Positions 7,340-15,534 of a DNA stretch of 33,303 nucleotides are shown here, in pieces. How positions within the stretch are numbered: position 1 is the stretch's first letter; the number at the start of each line of letters is the position of its first letter. Position numbers and translations under genes: made by a program. The notes beneath the pieces were generated by a model, which made no database searches, had not been told where the DNA came from, and worked only from the letters and a program-made list of their open reading frames with translations. This DNA comes from CAZPXF01 sp964590945. GTDB lineage: Bacteria; Bacillota; Clostridia; Lachnospirales; Lachnospiraceae. The DNA lies in NCBI GenBank assembly GCA_964590945.1, contig CAZPXF010000013.1, positions 1-33,303 on the forward strand, written 5' to 3'.

Positions 7340-7582
7340 ATGAGTCAGGCAAAAGTTGATCGTTATAAAGAACAGAAGGCTAACCGAAAGAAGCTTATGA
7401 AGAAGGAGAAGAGGAACAGGTTTTTGAGACGCGCGGCCGCGCTTGTTGTGTGTGTGGCTGTAGTTGGATATATCGGGTATTCCGGATACAGACGTTACGA
7501 GGCGAATCAGCCGAGATCCTCCTATGAAGTAAACTATTCCTCGATTGATAATTATCTTTCCGGTCTGGATGGCGAGGATTAG
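7340..7582 (+). CDS. Small single-pass membrane protein, unknown
   Basis: 80 residues. The first 32 are extremely basic (many Lys/Arg), followed by one transmembrane helix (about 33-50) and a short acidic tail ending in LSGLDGED. AAAGGAG precedes the ATG. The layout predicts a cytoplasmic basic N-terminus and an outside C-terminus, a shape shared with some division-associated small proteins, but I see no DivIC/FtsL coiled coil and assign no function. It has its own promoter and a strong terminator, so it appears to be a single-gene unit. Confidence 0.75.
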   Translation: MSQAKVDRYKEQKANRKKLMKKEKRNRFLRRAAALVVCVAVVGYIGYSGYRRYEANQPRSSYEVNYSSIDNYLSGLDGED

Positions 7583-7607
7583 GATATATTTGAATATGGA
7601 AGCTTTG

Positions 7608-7643
7608 AGATGGGGTCCGGCGCCGGACCTCATCTTGTTTTTT
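7608..7643 (+). terminator. Strong Rho-independent terminator
   Basis: The arms AGATG plus GGTCCGG and CCGGACC plus CATCT form a stem of about 12 bp with a single mismatch, followed by TTGTTTTTT. Confidence 0.9.
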
Positions 7644-7679
7644 AACAGACGGACACTTTTCAGAAAACAGGAGATTAAG

Positions 7680-8375
7680 ATGATGAGTTGTGAAATCATC
7701 CGGATGGATGAACAGACATGGAGAATGGAGGAGGAAGACGTACGTTTCTTCCTTCTGACCGGCACAAAGGAAGCGCTTCTGATCGACAGTGGTATGAAGA
7801 CGCGGAACGCGAAGGAGATTGCACAGTCTCTGACCGGACTTCCGGTAAAGCTTCTGAATACGCATGGAGATCCGGATCATGTGGGGAGCAATCCGGAGTT
7901 TGAGACTGTATATATGAATCCCGCAGAGTGCTCGAACTATCATAAGACGCATCACAAGACCGGGGAGATCACGCCGGTGTGGGACGGCGATGTGATCGAT
8001 CTTGGAGAACGGCCGCTTGAGATCATTACGATACCGGGACATACGCCGGGAAGCATTGCGGTTCTGGACAGGAATAAACGTGTACTGATCAGCGGCGATC
8101 CGATCCAGGATGGAGATATCTTTATGTTTGGAATTCAAAGAGAGATGGAGGCTTATCGGCTCAGCTTAAAAAAACTGAAGAAAATGGAGAGCCGGTTTGA
8201 TACGATCTATCCGTCTCACGGGAGTTTCCCGGTGAAGACAGAGCTGATCGATCTTCTGGACCGGGCGGCAGGGCAGGTAATGAGAGGAGAGATCCCGGGG
8301 AAGGACATTCAGTTTTTCAGAATGCCTTTGAAAAGATATGATGTCGGTTTTGCAGCATTTTTACTGGATGCTTAA
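7680..8375 (+). CDS. Metallo-beta-lactamase-fold hydrolase with variant HxDxDH motif
   Basis: 231 residues from ATG 7680 (ATG 7683 is equally possible; CAGGAG at 7668-7673 serves both). Fold landmarks are LIDSGM (35-39), the metal motif THGDPDHVG (His62, Asp64, Asp66, His67), GHTPGS (third His), the bridging Asp in ISGDP, and a C-terminal YPSHG His. The usual motif is HxHxDH; here the second His is Asp, which would alter one metal site. Related enzymes include glyoxalase II-like and RNase Z-like hydrolases, so the substrate cannot be named. The next gene follows after about 120 nt. Confidence 0.85.
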   Translation: MMSCEIIRMDEQTWRMEEEDVRFFLLTGTKEALLIDSGMKTRNAKEIAQSLTGLPVKLLNTHGDPDHVGSNPEFETVYMNPAECSNYHKTHHKTGEITPVWDGDVIDLGERPLEIITIPGHTPGSIAVLDRNKRVLISGDPIQDGDIFMFGIQREMEAYRLSLKKLKKMESRFDTIYPSHGSFPVKTELIDLLDRAAGQVMRGEIPGKDIQFFRMPLKRYDVGFAAFLLDA

Positions 8376-8390
8376 TCAGCAGAAATGTGG

Positions 8391-8460
8391 TAGAATACCC
8401 ACATAGCGAAAAGGAATCTCCGCCGGAGCTTTCTTTCGCATGCCCGGCAACGAAAAGATT
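8391..8460. other. Intergenic hairpins upstream of the large membrane protein gene
   Basis: Two inverted repeats are visible: ATGTGG/CCACAT around 8390-8407, enclosing a TAGAAT that could be a -10 box, and a longer one with CTCCG/CGGAG in the centre and GCGAAA/TTTCGC at the ends (about 8406-8440). There is no T-run, so these are not obvious terminators. Their function is unknown. Confidence 0.3.
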
Positions 8461-8496
8461 GTTATATTCAGTACAGAATAAATAAGGAGATTATGA

Positions 8497-10104
8497 ATGA
8501 AGAGAAAAGGAAAAATACTGGCGGCGTTTTTCGTGCTTGTTGTCGCTGCCGTTTACTACTATGTTGAGCTTCCGGCGATCAGTCTGCATTCGGCTGATTT
8601 CTGGCGTTTTATCATGCTTTTGGTGCTTGTGATCCTGATTGTCTATATTGCAAGGCGGAAGCTGAAAAAGGGTGAGATCCGCCAGTCGAAAGGGGCAAAG
8701 GGAATTTTTGGCGTGCTTGCAGTTCTGGTCGTTGTCTATGTAATCGGAACGCTGCTTTCTTCGCCGATCATCAACGCAAAGAAATACCAGAAGCTTCTTA
8801 ATGTGCAGGAAGGCGATTTCACGGAAGATGTTGAGGAGACGTCGTTTGACCAGATCCCGCTGATGGATAAGGATACGGCGGAGCTTCTTGGCGACAGAAA
8901 GATGGGAAGCATGGTGGACATGGTTTCCCAGTTTGAAGTGTCTGACATCTATACACAGATCAATTACAAGGATCGTCCGGTGAGGGTGTCCCCGCTTCGC
9001 TATGCAAATGTCATCAAATGGTTTACCAACCGGAGATCGGGCCTCCCGGCATATATCACGATCGATATGGCGTCCCAGAATACAGAGCTTGTGAAGCTGG
9101 AGGAGGGGATTCATTACTCGACCAGCGAATACTTCAACCGCAATATTTACCGGCATCTGCGTTTCCATTATCCGACTTATATTTTTGATGATGTCAGTTT
9201 TGAGCTGGATGACGATGGAACGCCGTACTGGGTATGCCCGGTGAAACAGTTCAATATCGGCCTCTTTGGAGGGGTAACGATCGGGCGGACAGTCCTGTGC
9301 AACGCCGTGACAGGGGAGATGACGGACTATAAGATTGAGGATGTTCCGGAGTGGGTCGACCACGCGTCCTCTGCGGATCTTCTTGTTGAACTGTTTGACT
9401 ACTACGGAACGTTGAAGCACGGCTTTATCAACAGTATTTTGAGTCAGAAGGATTGCCTGCAGACAACAAGCGGCTACAATTATCTGGCGATCGATGACGA
9501 CGTCTGGGTGTATACAGGCGTAACCTCAGTCAACAGCGACCAGTCCAATGTCGGGTTTGTTCTTATGAACCAGCGCACGAATGAGACAAGGTATTATACT
9601 GTGGAGGGAGCTACGGAAAGTTCCGCTATGTCGTCCGCGGAAGGACAGGTACAGAACCTTGGCTATCAGGCGGCATTCCCGCTTCTCCTGAATATTTCCG
9701 ATCAGCCGACGTATTTTATTGCTCTTAAAGATGATGCGGGGCTGGTGAAAAAATACGCCATGGTAAACGTACAGAAATATCAGATGGTGGCGATCGGAGA
9801 TACGGTTGCAGGCTGTAAAACTGCATATAACGAGCTTCTGAACGAAAATGGGATTGAGGTGACATCGGAGGATGAGACGACGGAAGCTCTGGAAACGGAA
9901 GAGATATCCGGCGTGATTACGAAGATCGCTCAGGGCGTCGTGGAAGGCAATTCCCACTACTATATCATGATAGAGGATTCGGATGAGATCTTTGATGTTT
10001 CGGTTGCAGATATTCTTGATATCATCCGGTACAATGCTGGAGACGAGATCCATATGGAATACGAGAAGGGGGAAAAGGCGAATACAGTCACGGCACTGAA
10101 ATAA
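8497..10104 (+). CDS. Large membrane-anchored protein, unknown function
   Basis: 535 residues; ATG 8497 sits behind AAGGAG. Three hydrophobic helices lie in the first 90 residues (about 7-30, 35-55, 70-90). A long extracytoplasmic region of about 440 residues follows, rich in aromatic and acidic residues and without recognisable catalytic motifs. Segments such as YPTYIFDDVSFELDDDG, PYWVCPVK and GEMTDYKIEDVPEW look like a conserved beta-rich fold in Clostridia. I know similar proteins only as uncharacterised membrane proteins. It is followed after 11 nt by the AEC transporter, so they may share a transcript. Confidence 0.8.
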   Translation: MKRKGKILAAFFVLVVAAVYYYVELPAISLHSADFWRFIMLLVLVILIVYIARRKLKKGEIRQSKGAKGIFGVLAVLVVVYVIGTLLSSPIINAKKYQKLLNVQEGDFTEDVEETSFDQIPLMDKDTAELLGDRKMGSMVDMVSQFEVSDIYTQINYKDRPVRVSPLRYANVIKWFTNRRSGLPAYITIDMASQNTELVKLEEGIHYSTSEYFNRNIYRHLRFHYPTYIFDDVSFELDDDGTPYWVCPVKQFNIGLFGGVTIGRTVLCNAVTGEMTDYKIEDVPEWVDHASSADLLVELFDYYGTLKHGFINSILSQKDCLQTTSGYNYLAIDDDVWVYTGVTSVNSDQSNVGFVLMNQRTNETRYYTVEGATESSAMSSAEGQVQNLGYQAAFPLLLNISDQPTYFIALKDDAGLVKKYAMVNVQKYQMVAIGDTVAGCKTAYNELLNENGIEVTSEDETTEALETEEISGVITKIAQGVVEGNSHYYIMIEDSDEIFDVSVADILDIIRYNAGDEIHMEYEKGEKANTVTALK

Positions 10105-10115
10105 CGCCAGTATAA

Positions 10116-11054
10116 ATGGAAGTCAGTTTATTACTTGCAGAGAGAATAGCGTCCATGTTTCTGATGTGCCTGTTTGGATATGCTATCGTAAAATGGAAAC
10201 TTTTAAAGCCTTCGGACAGTAAAATACTGTCCGTTGTGCTTGTATATATCTGCACGCCATGCGTGAATATTTATTCTTTTCAGATCGATTATACAAAGAG
10301 CAAACTGGCAGGACTTGTCTTTTCAATCCTTGTTGTCCTTGCAATTCATATTTTCATGATCGTATTTACAAAGCTGATCGGAAGACTCTTCCGGCTCAAT
10401 TCCGTCGAGCGGGCGTCGATCATTTATTCCAATTCCGGAAATATGGTCATCCCGCTTGTGACGAACATATTCGGGGAGGAGTGGCTGTTTTATACGACTG
10501 CGTTCGGTTTGATACAGACGATACTCATCTGGACGCACGGGGCAGTCCTGATCGGGAAAAATGATCGTGCGGATGTGGATATCAAGAAGATCCTGTCGAA
10601 TCCAAATATCATCACGATCCTGGCAGGGGCGATCCTGTTTCTTGCGCACATACATCTTCCGGCGGTTATCAACGACTGTTTCAGCGGATTTACAAATATC
10701 GTCGGTCCGGTCGCCATGATCGTGACGGGAATGCTGATCGGAAACGCAGATCTGAAAGCGGTATTTACACGTAAAAGGGCGTGGCTTGTATGTCTGTGCA
10801 GACTCGTGCTGATCCCGATTGCAGTGATCGTGATGCTCAGGATAACGGGAATTGCGGCGCTGCATCCGGAGGGCAAGATGATCCTGACGATCATTATGCT
10901 TGCGGTGGCTTCGTCGGTTGCGAATATGGTGACGCAGCAGGCACAGATTTTTGATAATGATCCGGTCTATGCAAGCTCTATCAACGTCATGTCGGTAGTC
11001 GGATGCATTGCAACGATGCCGCTCATGATCTTCCTGGTGGAAGCTTTGATCTGA
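10116..11054 (+). CDS. AEC (auxin efflux carrier) family transporter
   Basis: 312 residues, about ten transmembrane helices arranged as two five-helix halves. Family features are the N-terminal helix with FGYAIVKWKLL, the SNSGNMVIPL motif after helix 4 (compare NCGNMGLP in relatives), and a second-half VTGMLIGNADL. Bacterial AEC proteins move malate, malonate or other small organic anions; the substrate here is unknown. The ribosome site is weak, suggesting coupling to the gene 11 nt upstream. Confidence 0.88.
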   Translation: MEVSLLLAERIASMFLMCLFGYAIVKWKLLKPSDSKILSVVLVYICTPCVNIYSFQIDYTKSKLAGLVFSILVVLAIHIFMIVFTKLIGRLFRLNSVERASIIYSNSGNMVIPLVTNIFGEEWLFYTTAFGLIQTILIWTHGAVLIGKNDRADVDIKKILSNPNIITILAGAILFLAHIHLPAVINDCFSGFTNIVGPVAMIVTGMLIGNADLKAVFTRKRAWLVCLCRLVLIPIAVIVMLRITGIAALHPEGKMILTIIMLAVASSVANMVTQQAQIFDNDPVYASSINVMSVVGCIATMPLMIFLVEALI

Positions 11055-11091
11055 AAAAGGAGAGTACGCTCGGATTTTTGCATTTGGAAAC

Positions 11092-11119
11092 TTGACAAAT
11101 GATGTGCTTGTGGTAAAGT
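11092..11119 (+). promoter_or_regulatory. Promoter of leuS
   Basis: A perfect TTGACA (11092-11097), a 16-nt spacer and TAAAGT (11114-11119), with TGTGG directly before the -10. The remaining leader is about 75 nt, too short for a T-box riboswitch. Confidence 0.65.
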
Positions 11120-11197
11120 ATTTTATGGCGAGTTATCGAGTTTTCTTGATACAGGACGGTATCATTTTTGAAATTATATAGAGGAAGGAGAACAAAG

Positions 11198-13615
11198 ATG
11201 GCAACACCGTATAACCATAGAGCCATTGAGAAAAAATGGCGCGAGAACTGGAAAAAGAATCCGGTCAACCCAAAGGATCCGAAGAAGAAGAAATACTACT
11301 GTCTGGACATGTTTCCATATCCGTCAGGAAACGGCCTGCATGTAGGACATTGGCGAGGGTATGTGATCTCTGATGTCTGGAGCCGTTATAAATTGCTGCA
11401 GGGATATTACATTGTGCACCCGATGGGATGGGATGCATTTGGCCTCCCGGCTGAGAACTATGCAATCAAGATGGGCGTTCACCCTGCAAAATCCACAGCA
11501 GAGAATGTGGCAAATATCAAGCGTCAGATCGGTGAGATTTCCGCGCTTTACGATTGGGATATGGAGGTCAATACGACAGATCCTGACTTCTATAAGTGGA
11601 CACAGTGGATCTTTGTGAAGATGTTTAAGGAAGGACTTGCTTACGAAAAGGAATTTCCGATCAACTGGTGTCCGTCCTGTAAGACAGGCCTTGCGAACGA
11701 AGAGGTTGTAAATGGAAAATGTGAGCGCTGCGGGACGGAGGTTACAAAGAAGAATCTTCGTCAGTGGATGCTCCGCATTACAAAATATGCAGACAGGCTT
11801 CTGAATGATCTGGATAAGCTCGACTGGCCGGAGAAGGTTAAGAAGATGCAGACGGACTGGATCGGCAAGAGCTACGGCGCTGAGGTCGATTTTAAAGTTG
11901 AGAATTCCGATAAGGTGATCACTGTCTATACTACAAGACCGGATACCCTTTACGGCGCCACCTTCATGGTACTGGCTCCGGAGCATGAATATGCCAAAGA
12001 GCTGGCGACCGATGAGACAAGGGAGGCTGTGGAGGATTATATTTTCAAATCATCCATGCGTTCATCCGTAGACCGTCTTCAGGATAAGGAGAAGACCGGC
12101 GTGTTTACAGGAAGCTATGCCATCAATCCACTGAACGGGGCGAAGGTGCCGATCTGGCTTTCGGATTATGTACTGGCTGATTACGGCACAGGCGCGATCA
12201 TGTGCGTACCTGCTCATGATGACCGTGACTTTGAGTTTGCTACGAAGTTTCATATTCCAATCGTTCAGGTCATTGCCAAAGATGGCAAAGAGATCGAGAA
12301 CATGACGGAGGCGTACACCGCAGCGGCCGGAACGATGATCAATTCCGGAGAGTGGAACGGTATGGAATCTGCGGTTCTGAAAAAGGAGGCTCCGCATATC
12401 ATCGAGGAGAAAGGGTTTGGACGTGCAACAGTAAACTATAAGCTGCGCGACTGGGTATTCTCCCGCCAGCGTTACTGGGGCGAGCCGATCCCGATTGTAC
12501 ATTGTCCGGATTGCGGCAACGTACCGGTGCCGGAGGAAGAGCTTCCGCTTCGCCTGCCGGATGTGGACTCCTATGAGCCGACGGGAACCGGCGAGTCACC
12601 GCTTGCAGCGATCGACGAGTGGGTCAATACAACATGTCCATGCTGCGGAAAACCTGCGAAGAGAGAGACGAATACGATGCCTCAGTGGGCAGGCTCCTCC
12701 TGGTATTTTCTTCGTTACGTGGATAACAAAAATGACAAGGAGCTGGTATCGAAGGAGAAGGCGGATGAGATGCTTCCGGTTGATATGTATATCGGCGGTG
12801 TGGAGCATGCGGTACTTCACCTTCTGTATTCCAGATTCTATACAAAATTCCTGAATGACATCGGCGTCATCGATTTCGATGAACCGTTTACAAAGCTGTT
12901 TAACCAGGGTATGATCACAGGTAAAAACGGGATCAAGATGAGTAAGTCCAAAGGGAACGTTGTTTCCCCGGATGATCTTGTGCGTGATTACGGATGTGAT
13001 TCCCTGAGAATGTATGAACTCTTTGTCGGCCCGCCGGAACTGGATGCGGAGTGGGATGACCGCGGTATCGATGGAGTTTACCGGTTCCTGAGCCGTCTGT
13101 GGAACCTTGTCCAGGACAGCAAAGACAAGGACGTCAGGGCGACAAAAGAGATGATCAAGATACGCCATAAGATGGTATACGACATCACACAGCGTCTGGA
13201 GGCTTTCAGCCTGAATACGGTTATCTCCGGCTTCATGGAGTACAACAACAAGCTTCTCGCGATTGCCAGGAAGGAAGGCGGAGTCGACCTTGAGACTTTG
13301 AAGACGTTCACAGTCCTCCTCGCCCCGTTTGCTCCTCATATTGCAGAGGAGTTCTGGGAGCAGCTCGGCGGAACAGATACCGTATTTCATGCAGGGTGGC
13401 CGTCATATGACGAGGAAGCCATGAAGGATGACGAGAAGGAGATCGCCGTTCAGGTCAACGGCAAGACAAGAGCTGTTGTGAAGCTTCCGGCCGACGCAAC
13501 GAAGGAAGAGGCGATCGCGGCAGGTAAGGAGGCCGTGGCTTCCAGACTGACCGGAACGATCGTGAAAGAAATCTACGTGCCGGGACGTATTATCAATATT
13601 GTGCAGAAAAACTGA
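11198..13615 (+). CDS. leuS: Leucyl-tRNA synthetase
   Basis: 805 residues from ATG 11198, behind AGGAAGGAG. Class I synthetase: the HIGH motif appears as HVGH in PYPSGNGLHVGHWRGY, the zinc-binding CPSCKTG and CERCG lie near 160-185, the CP1 editing domain carries TTRPDTLYGATFM, and the catalytic KMSKS is in GIKMSKSKGNVVSPDD. The anticodon-binding domain and a C-terminal domain ending in VPGRIINIVQ are complete. It charges tRNA-Leu in the cytoplasm. Unusually for a Firmicute aminoacyl-tRNA synthetase, no T-box leader is visible. Confidence 0.98.
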   Translation: MATPYNHRAIEKKWRENWKKNPVNPKDPKKKKYYCLDMFPYPSGNGLHVGHWRGYVISDVWSRYKLLQGYYIVHPMGWDAFGLPAENYAIKMGVHPAKSTAENVANIKRQIGEISALYDWDMEVNTTDPDFYKWTQWIFVKMFKEGLAYEKEFPINWCPSCKTGLANEEVVNGKCERCGTEVTKKNLRQWMLRITKYADRLLNDLDKLDWPEKVKKMQTDWIGKSYGAEVDFKVENSDKVITVYTTRPDTLYGATFMVLAPEHEYAKELATDETREAVEDYIFKSSMRSSVDRLQDKEKTGVFTGSYAINPLNGAKVPIWLSDYVLADYGTGAIMCVPAHDDRDFEFATKFHIPIVQVIAKDGKEIENMTEAYTAAAGTMINSGEWNGMESAVLKKEAPHIIEEKGFGRATVNYKLRDWVFSRQRYWGEPIPIVHCPDCGNVPVPEEELPLRLPDVDSYEPTGTGESPLAAIDEWVNTTCPCCGKPAKRETNTMPQWAGSSWYFLRYVDNKNDKELVSKEKADEMLPVDMYIGGVEHAVLHLLYSRFYTKFLNDIGVIDFDEPFTKLFNQGMITGKNGIKMSKSKGNVVSPDDLVRDYGCDSLRMYELFVGPPELDAEWDDRGIDGVYRFLSRLWNLVQDSKDKDVRATKEMIKIRHKMVYDITQRLEAFSLNTVISGFMEYNNKLLAIARKEGGVDLETLKTFTVLLAPFAPHIAEEFWEQLGGTDTVFHAGWPSYDEEAMKDDEKEIAVQVNGKTRAVVKLPADATKEEAIAAGKEAVASRLTGTIVKEIYVPGRIINIVQKN

Positions 13616-13647
13616 TCTTGCTTATTTCAGGGAAAAGGAGAAGAATT

Positions 13648-14544
13648 ATGAGGAGTTTTCAAAAACTATTCGCAGGGCTTGCCTGTATGGCATTTGTTTT
13701 GATCGTCAGCGCGATTCCGGCAAAAGCGGCAACGGTTACAAAAGATCTGGACTATGTTATGGGCAGTCATACGTTCCAGCGTGATATCGATGGGGATAAT
13801 AAGAAAGATAAGATTACGGTAAATGCGGTTCAGAATAGTTATAGTATGGTTCAGTCCATCAAGGTTTCTGTAAATGGGAAGAGCGCTCTTACGATCAGCG
13901 GGAATTCCGAAACCTGTTATGGCGTTTCCGTATATTATATTAAAATGTCAAAGACGAAAGAATTTCTTCAGATCATGGGTCATGGAGATGACAACTGGAG
14001 AACTGTGAATGCAATTTATCGGTATAACAAAAAGACGGGCAAACTGAAAAAGGTACTGGAGCTTACATCCGGCCTTAGTTCCGCCGGAAATGTGGTGAAA
14101 GCCACATCAAAGAGTATACAGATCGGTCATTCTTATCAGACGCCGGAGACGGGATGGGTGAACTGGAAGTATACCTATACATTTAAGAATGGGAAATTCA
14201 AATTAAAGAGCGGCACCGCTGCGGTTAAGAGCAGTCTGACTACTTACGATAACGGCGACGGTTATTTAAAATATTTCAAAAAAAACAAGTTTAAAGCTAT
14301 GAAACAGCTGACCTTCTATACCAGTACCAGCCAGAAGAAGAAGGCGTTTACTGCCAGGAAGGGAAACGTTCTTACGCTGAAAAAGATCAAGATCTCGGGA
14401 AAGAAGATATATATGCAGTTCCAGCTGGGAAAGAAAAAAGGCTGGAAGAAGGTTGACAATGATTATTCCAAGGTTTACAGCTATACCATGAATGGGGTAA
14501 CGGGCGGCTGGTTCTATGGAGTAAGAGAACGTCTTGCAGGGTAA
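13648..14544 (+). CDS. Secreted protein, unknown function
   Basis: 298 residues from ATG 13648 (AAAAGGAG upstream). A clear Sec signal peptide spans residues 1-27 (RSFQKLFAG core helix, then AKA before cleavage). The mature protein carries a DIDGDNKKDKI segment resembling a calcium-binding FG-GAP-type loop, then Lys-rich beta-strand repeats (KKTGKLKKV, KNGKFKLKSG). No enzyme motif is seen. It is probably an extracellular or wall-associated beta-rich protein. It starts 32 nt after leuS and may be co-transcribed; a terminator follows. Confidence 0.75.
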   Translation: MRSFQKLFAGLACMAFVLIVSAIPAKAATVTKDLDYVMGSHTFQRDIDGDNKKDKITVNAVQNSYSMVQSIKVSVNGKSALTISGNSETCYGVSVYYIKMSKTKEFLQIMGHGDDNWRTVNAIYRYNKKTGKLKKVLELTSGLSSAGNVVKATSKSIQIGHSYQTPETGWVNWKYTYTFKNGKFKLKSGTAAVKSSLTTYDNGDGYLKYFKKNKFKAMKQLTFYTSTSQKKKAFTARKGNVLTLKKIKISGKKIYMQFQLGKKKGWKKVDNDYSKVYSYTMNGVTGGWFYGVRERLAG

Positions 14545-14576
14545 TGGATTTCGAAAGCGGTCAGAAAATGATAAGA

Positions 14577-14630
14577 GGAGCTGCGGGCATTTTTACAAAG
14601 GTCTGCAGTTCCTTTATTTTCCTTTATTTT
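14577..14630 (+). terminator. Rho-independent terminator
   Basis: GGAGCTGC (14577-14584) pairs with GCAGTTCC (14605-14612), including one G-U pair, across a 20-nt loop. A T-rich tract follows. Confidence 0.6.
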
Positions 14631-14652
14631 TACTTGTTATAAGGGTTGTGCC

Positions 14653-14681
14653 TTGACAAAAATATTTAATTAGAATAAACT
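14653..14681 (+). promoter_or_regulatory. Candidate promoter upstream of the ABC exporter
   Basis: A perfect TTGACA (14653-14658), a 17-nt spacer and TAAACT (14676-14681). The -10 lies inside an inverted repeat (TTAG-N6-CTAA), suggesting control by a DNA-binding protein. Confidence 0.55.
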
Positions 14682-14744
14682 AACTACAGGGTAATATATC
14701 GCCGGAAGGCGAAATTTTTTTGGCCATGGATTAGAGTGAACTAA
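14670..14744. promoter_or_regulatory. Two copies of a TTAG-N6-CTAA inverted repeat (operator-like)
   Basis: Copy one is TTAGAATAAACTAA (14670-14683) and copy two TTAGAGTGAACTAA (14731-14744). Both have identical arms and a 6-nt spacer. Copy one overlaps the -10 of the promoter at 14653; copy two lies 2 nt upstream of a perfect TATAAT (14747-14752) that lacks a good -35. This is the pattern of a specific regulator, possibly metal-responsive given the Fur-like box nearby, but the regulator is not identified. Confidence 0.5.
14699..14721 (+). terminator. Short terminator-like hairpin inside the exporter leader
   Basis: TCGCC-GGAA-GGCGA (14699-14712) followed by AA and seven T. It sits between the two operator copies, so transcripts from the promoter at 14653 may stop here after about 35 nt. 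This could be an attenuator. Confidence 0.55.
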
Positions 14745-14764
14745 TATATAATAGTTGAAGCTAA

Positions 14765-14779
14765 TGATAACGATTATCA
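14765..14779. promoter_or_regulatory. Fur-box-like operator
   Basis: TGATAACGATTATCA matches the 7-1-7 Fur box TGATAATNATTATCA at all but one of its 14 defined positions. It lies 42 nt upstream of the ABC ATPase start, downstream of the TATAAT, a position suited to repression. Close relatives (Zur, PerR) use similar sites, so the metal is not certain. Confidence 0.6.
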
Positions 14780-14821
14780 ATAAGCCGCAGAGAAGAGTTT
14801 TCTGTGGCGGAGGAGGGGAAT

Positions 14822-15520
14822 ATGTTTCTGGAAATCAGCCAGATCAGGAAAAGCTTTGGAACGAATGACAATCGAGTGGAGGTGCTGAAGGGGATCGACC
14901 TGCAGATCGACCGGGGTGAGATATGCGTGCTCCTGGGACCTTCCGGCTCCGGCAAGTCAACGCTTCTGAATATCATAGGAGGAATCGACAATGCGGACAA
15001 TGGCTCTATTTCCATCGACGGAGAAAAGATGGAGGACATGAATGAGAAGAAGCTTACTCAGTACAGGAGAAAGCATCTTGGATATGTTTTTCAGATGTAC
15101 AATCTGATTCCGAATCTGAATGTGAAGGAGAATATTGAGGTGGGCGCCTATCTCAGTGACCGGCCTCTGGATGTAGATGATCTTCTGAAAACGCTGGGAC
15201 TTTACGAGCACCGTCATAAGCTGCCGAACCAGCTTTCCGGAGGACAGCAGCAGAGAACCGCTATCGGCCGCGCGATCGTCAAGAATCCGGATATCCTGCT
15301 CTGTGACGAGCCGACGGGAGCGCTGGATTACAATACATCAAAAGAAATTCTTCACCTGATCGAGAAGATCAACCAAAAATACGGTGATACAGTCATTATT
15401 GTAACGCACAACGACGCTCTGAAAAATATGGCGGATCGCGTGGTGAAGCTTCGTGACGGCAGCGTGCGGAGCAATTATCAAAATGAGATCAAGATTCCGG
15501 CGGCAGAGCTTGACTGGTAG
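14822..15520 (+). CDS. ABC transporter ATP-binding protein (LolD/MacB type)
   Basis: 232 residues from ATG 14822, preceded by GGAGGAGGGG. It has all ATPase motifs: Walker A GPSGSGKST, Q-loop in FQMYNLIPNLNVKENIE, signature LSGGQQQR, Walker B ILLCDEPTGALD and the switch His in VTHN. The EPTGALD form and NLIP segment place it in the FtsE/LolD/MacB branch, which powers FtsX-type permeases and moves lipids or peptides, or senses antimicrobials. The permease follows after 14 nt. Control by a metal-dependent repressor is suggested by the Fur-like box upstream. Confidence 0.93.
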   Translation: MFLEISQIRKSFGTNDNRVEVLKGIDLQIDRGEICVLLGPSGSGKSTLLNIIGGIDNADNGSISIDGEKMEDMNEKKLTQYRRKHLGYVFQMYNLIPNLNVKENIEVGAYLSDRPLDVDDLLKTLGLYEHRHKLPNQLSGGQQQRTAIGRAIVKNPDILLCDEPTGALDYNTSKEILHLIEKINQKYGDTVIIVTHNDALKNMADRVVKLRDGSVRSNYQNEIKIPAAELDW

Positions 15521-15534
15521 GGAGGCGTCTGACA

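Noticed and set aside
11055..11197. T-box riboswitch upstream of leuS
   Set aside because: The space from promoter to start is too short and no T-box consensus or terminator/antiterminator pair is visible.
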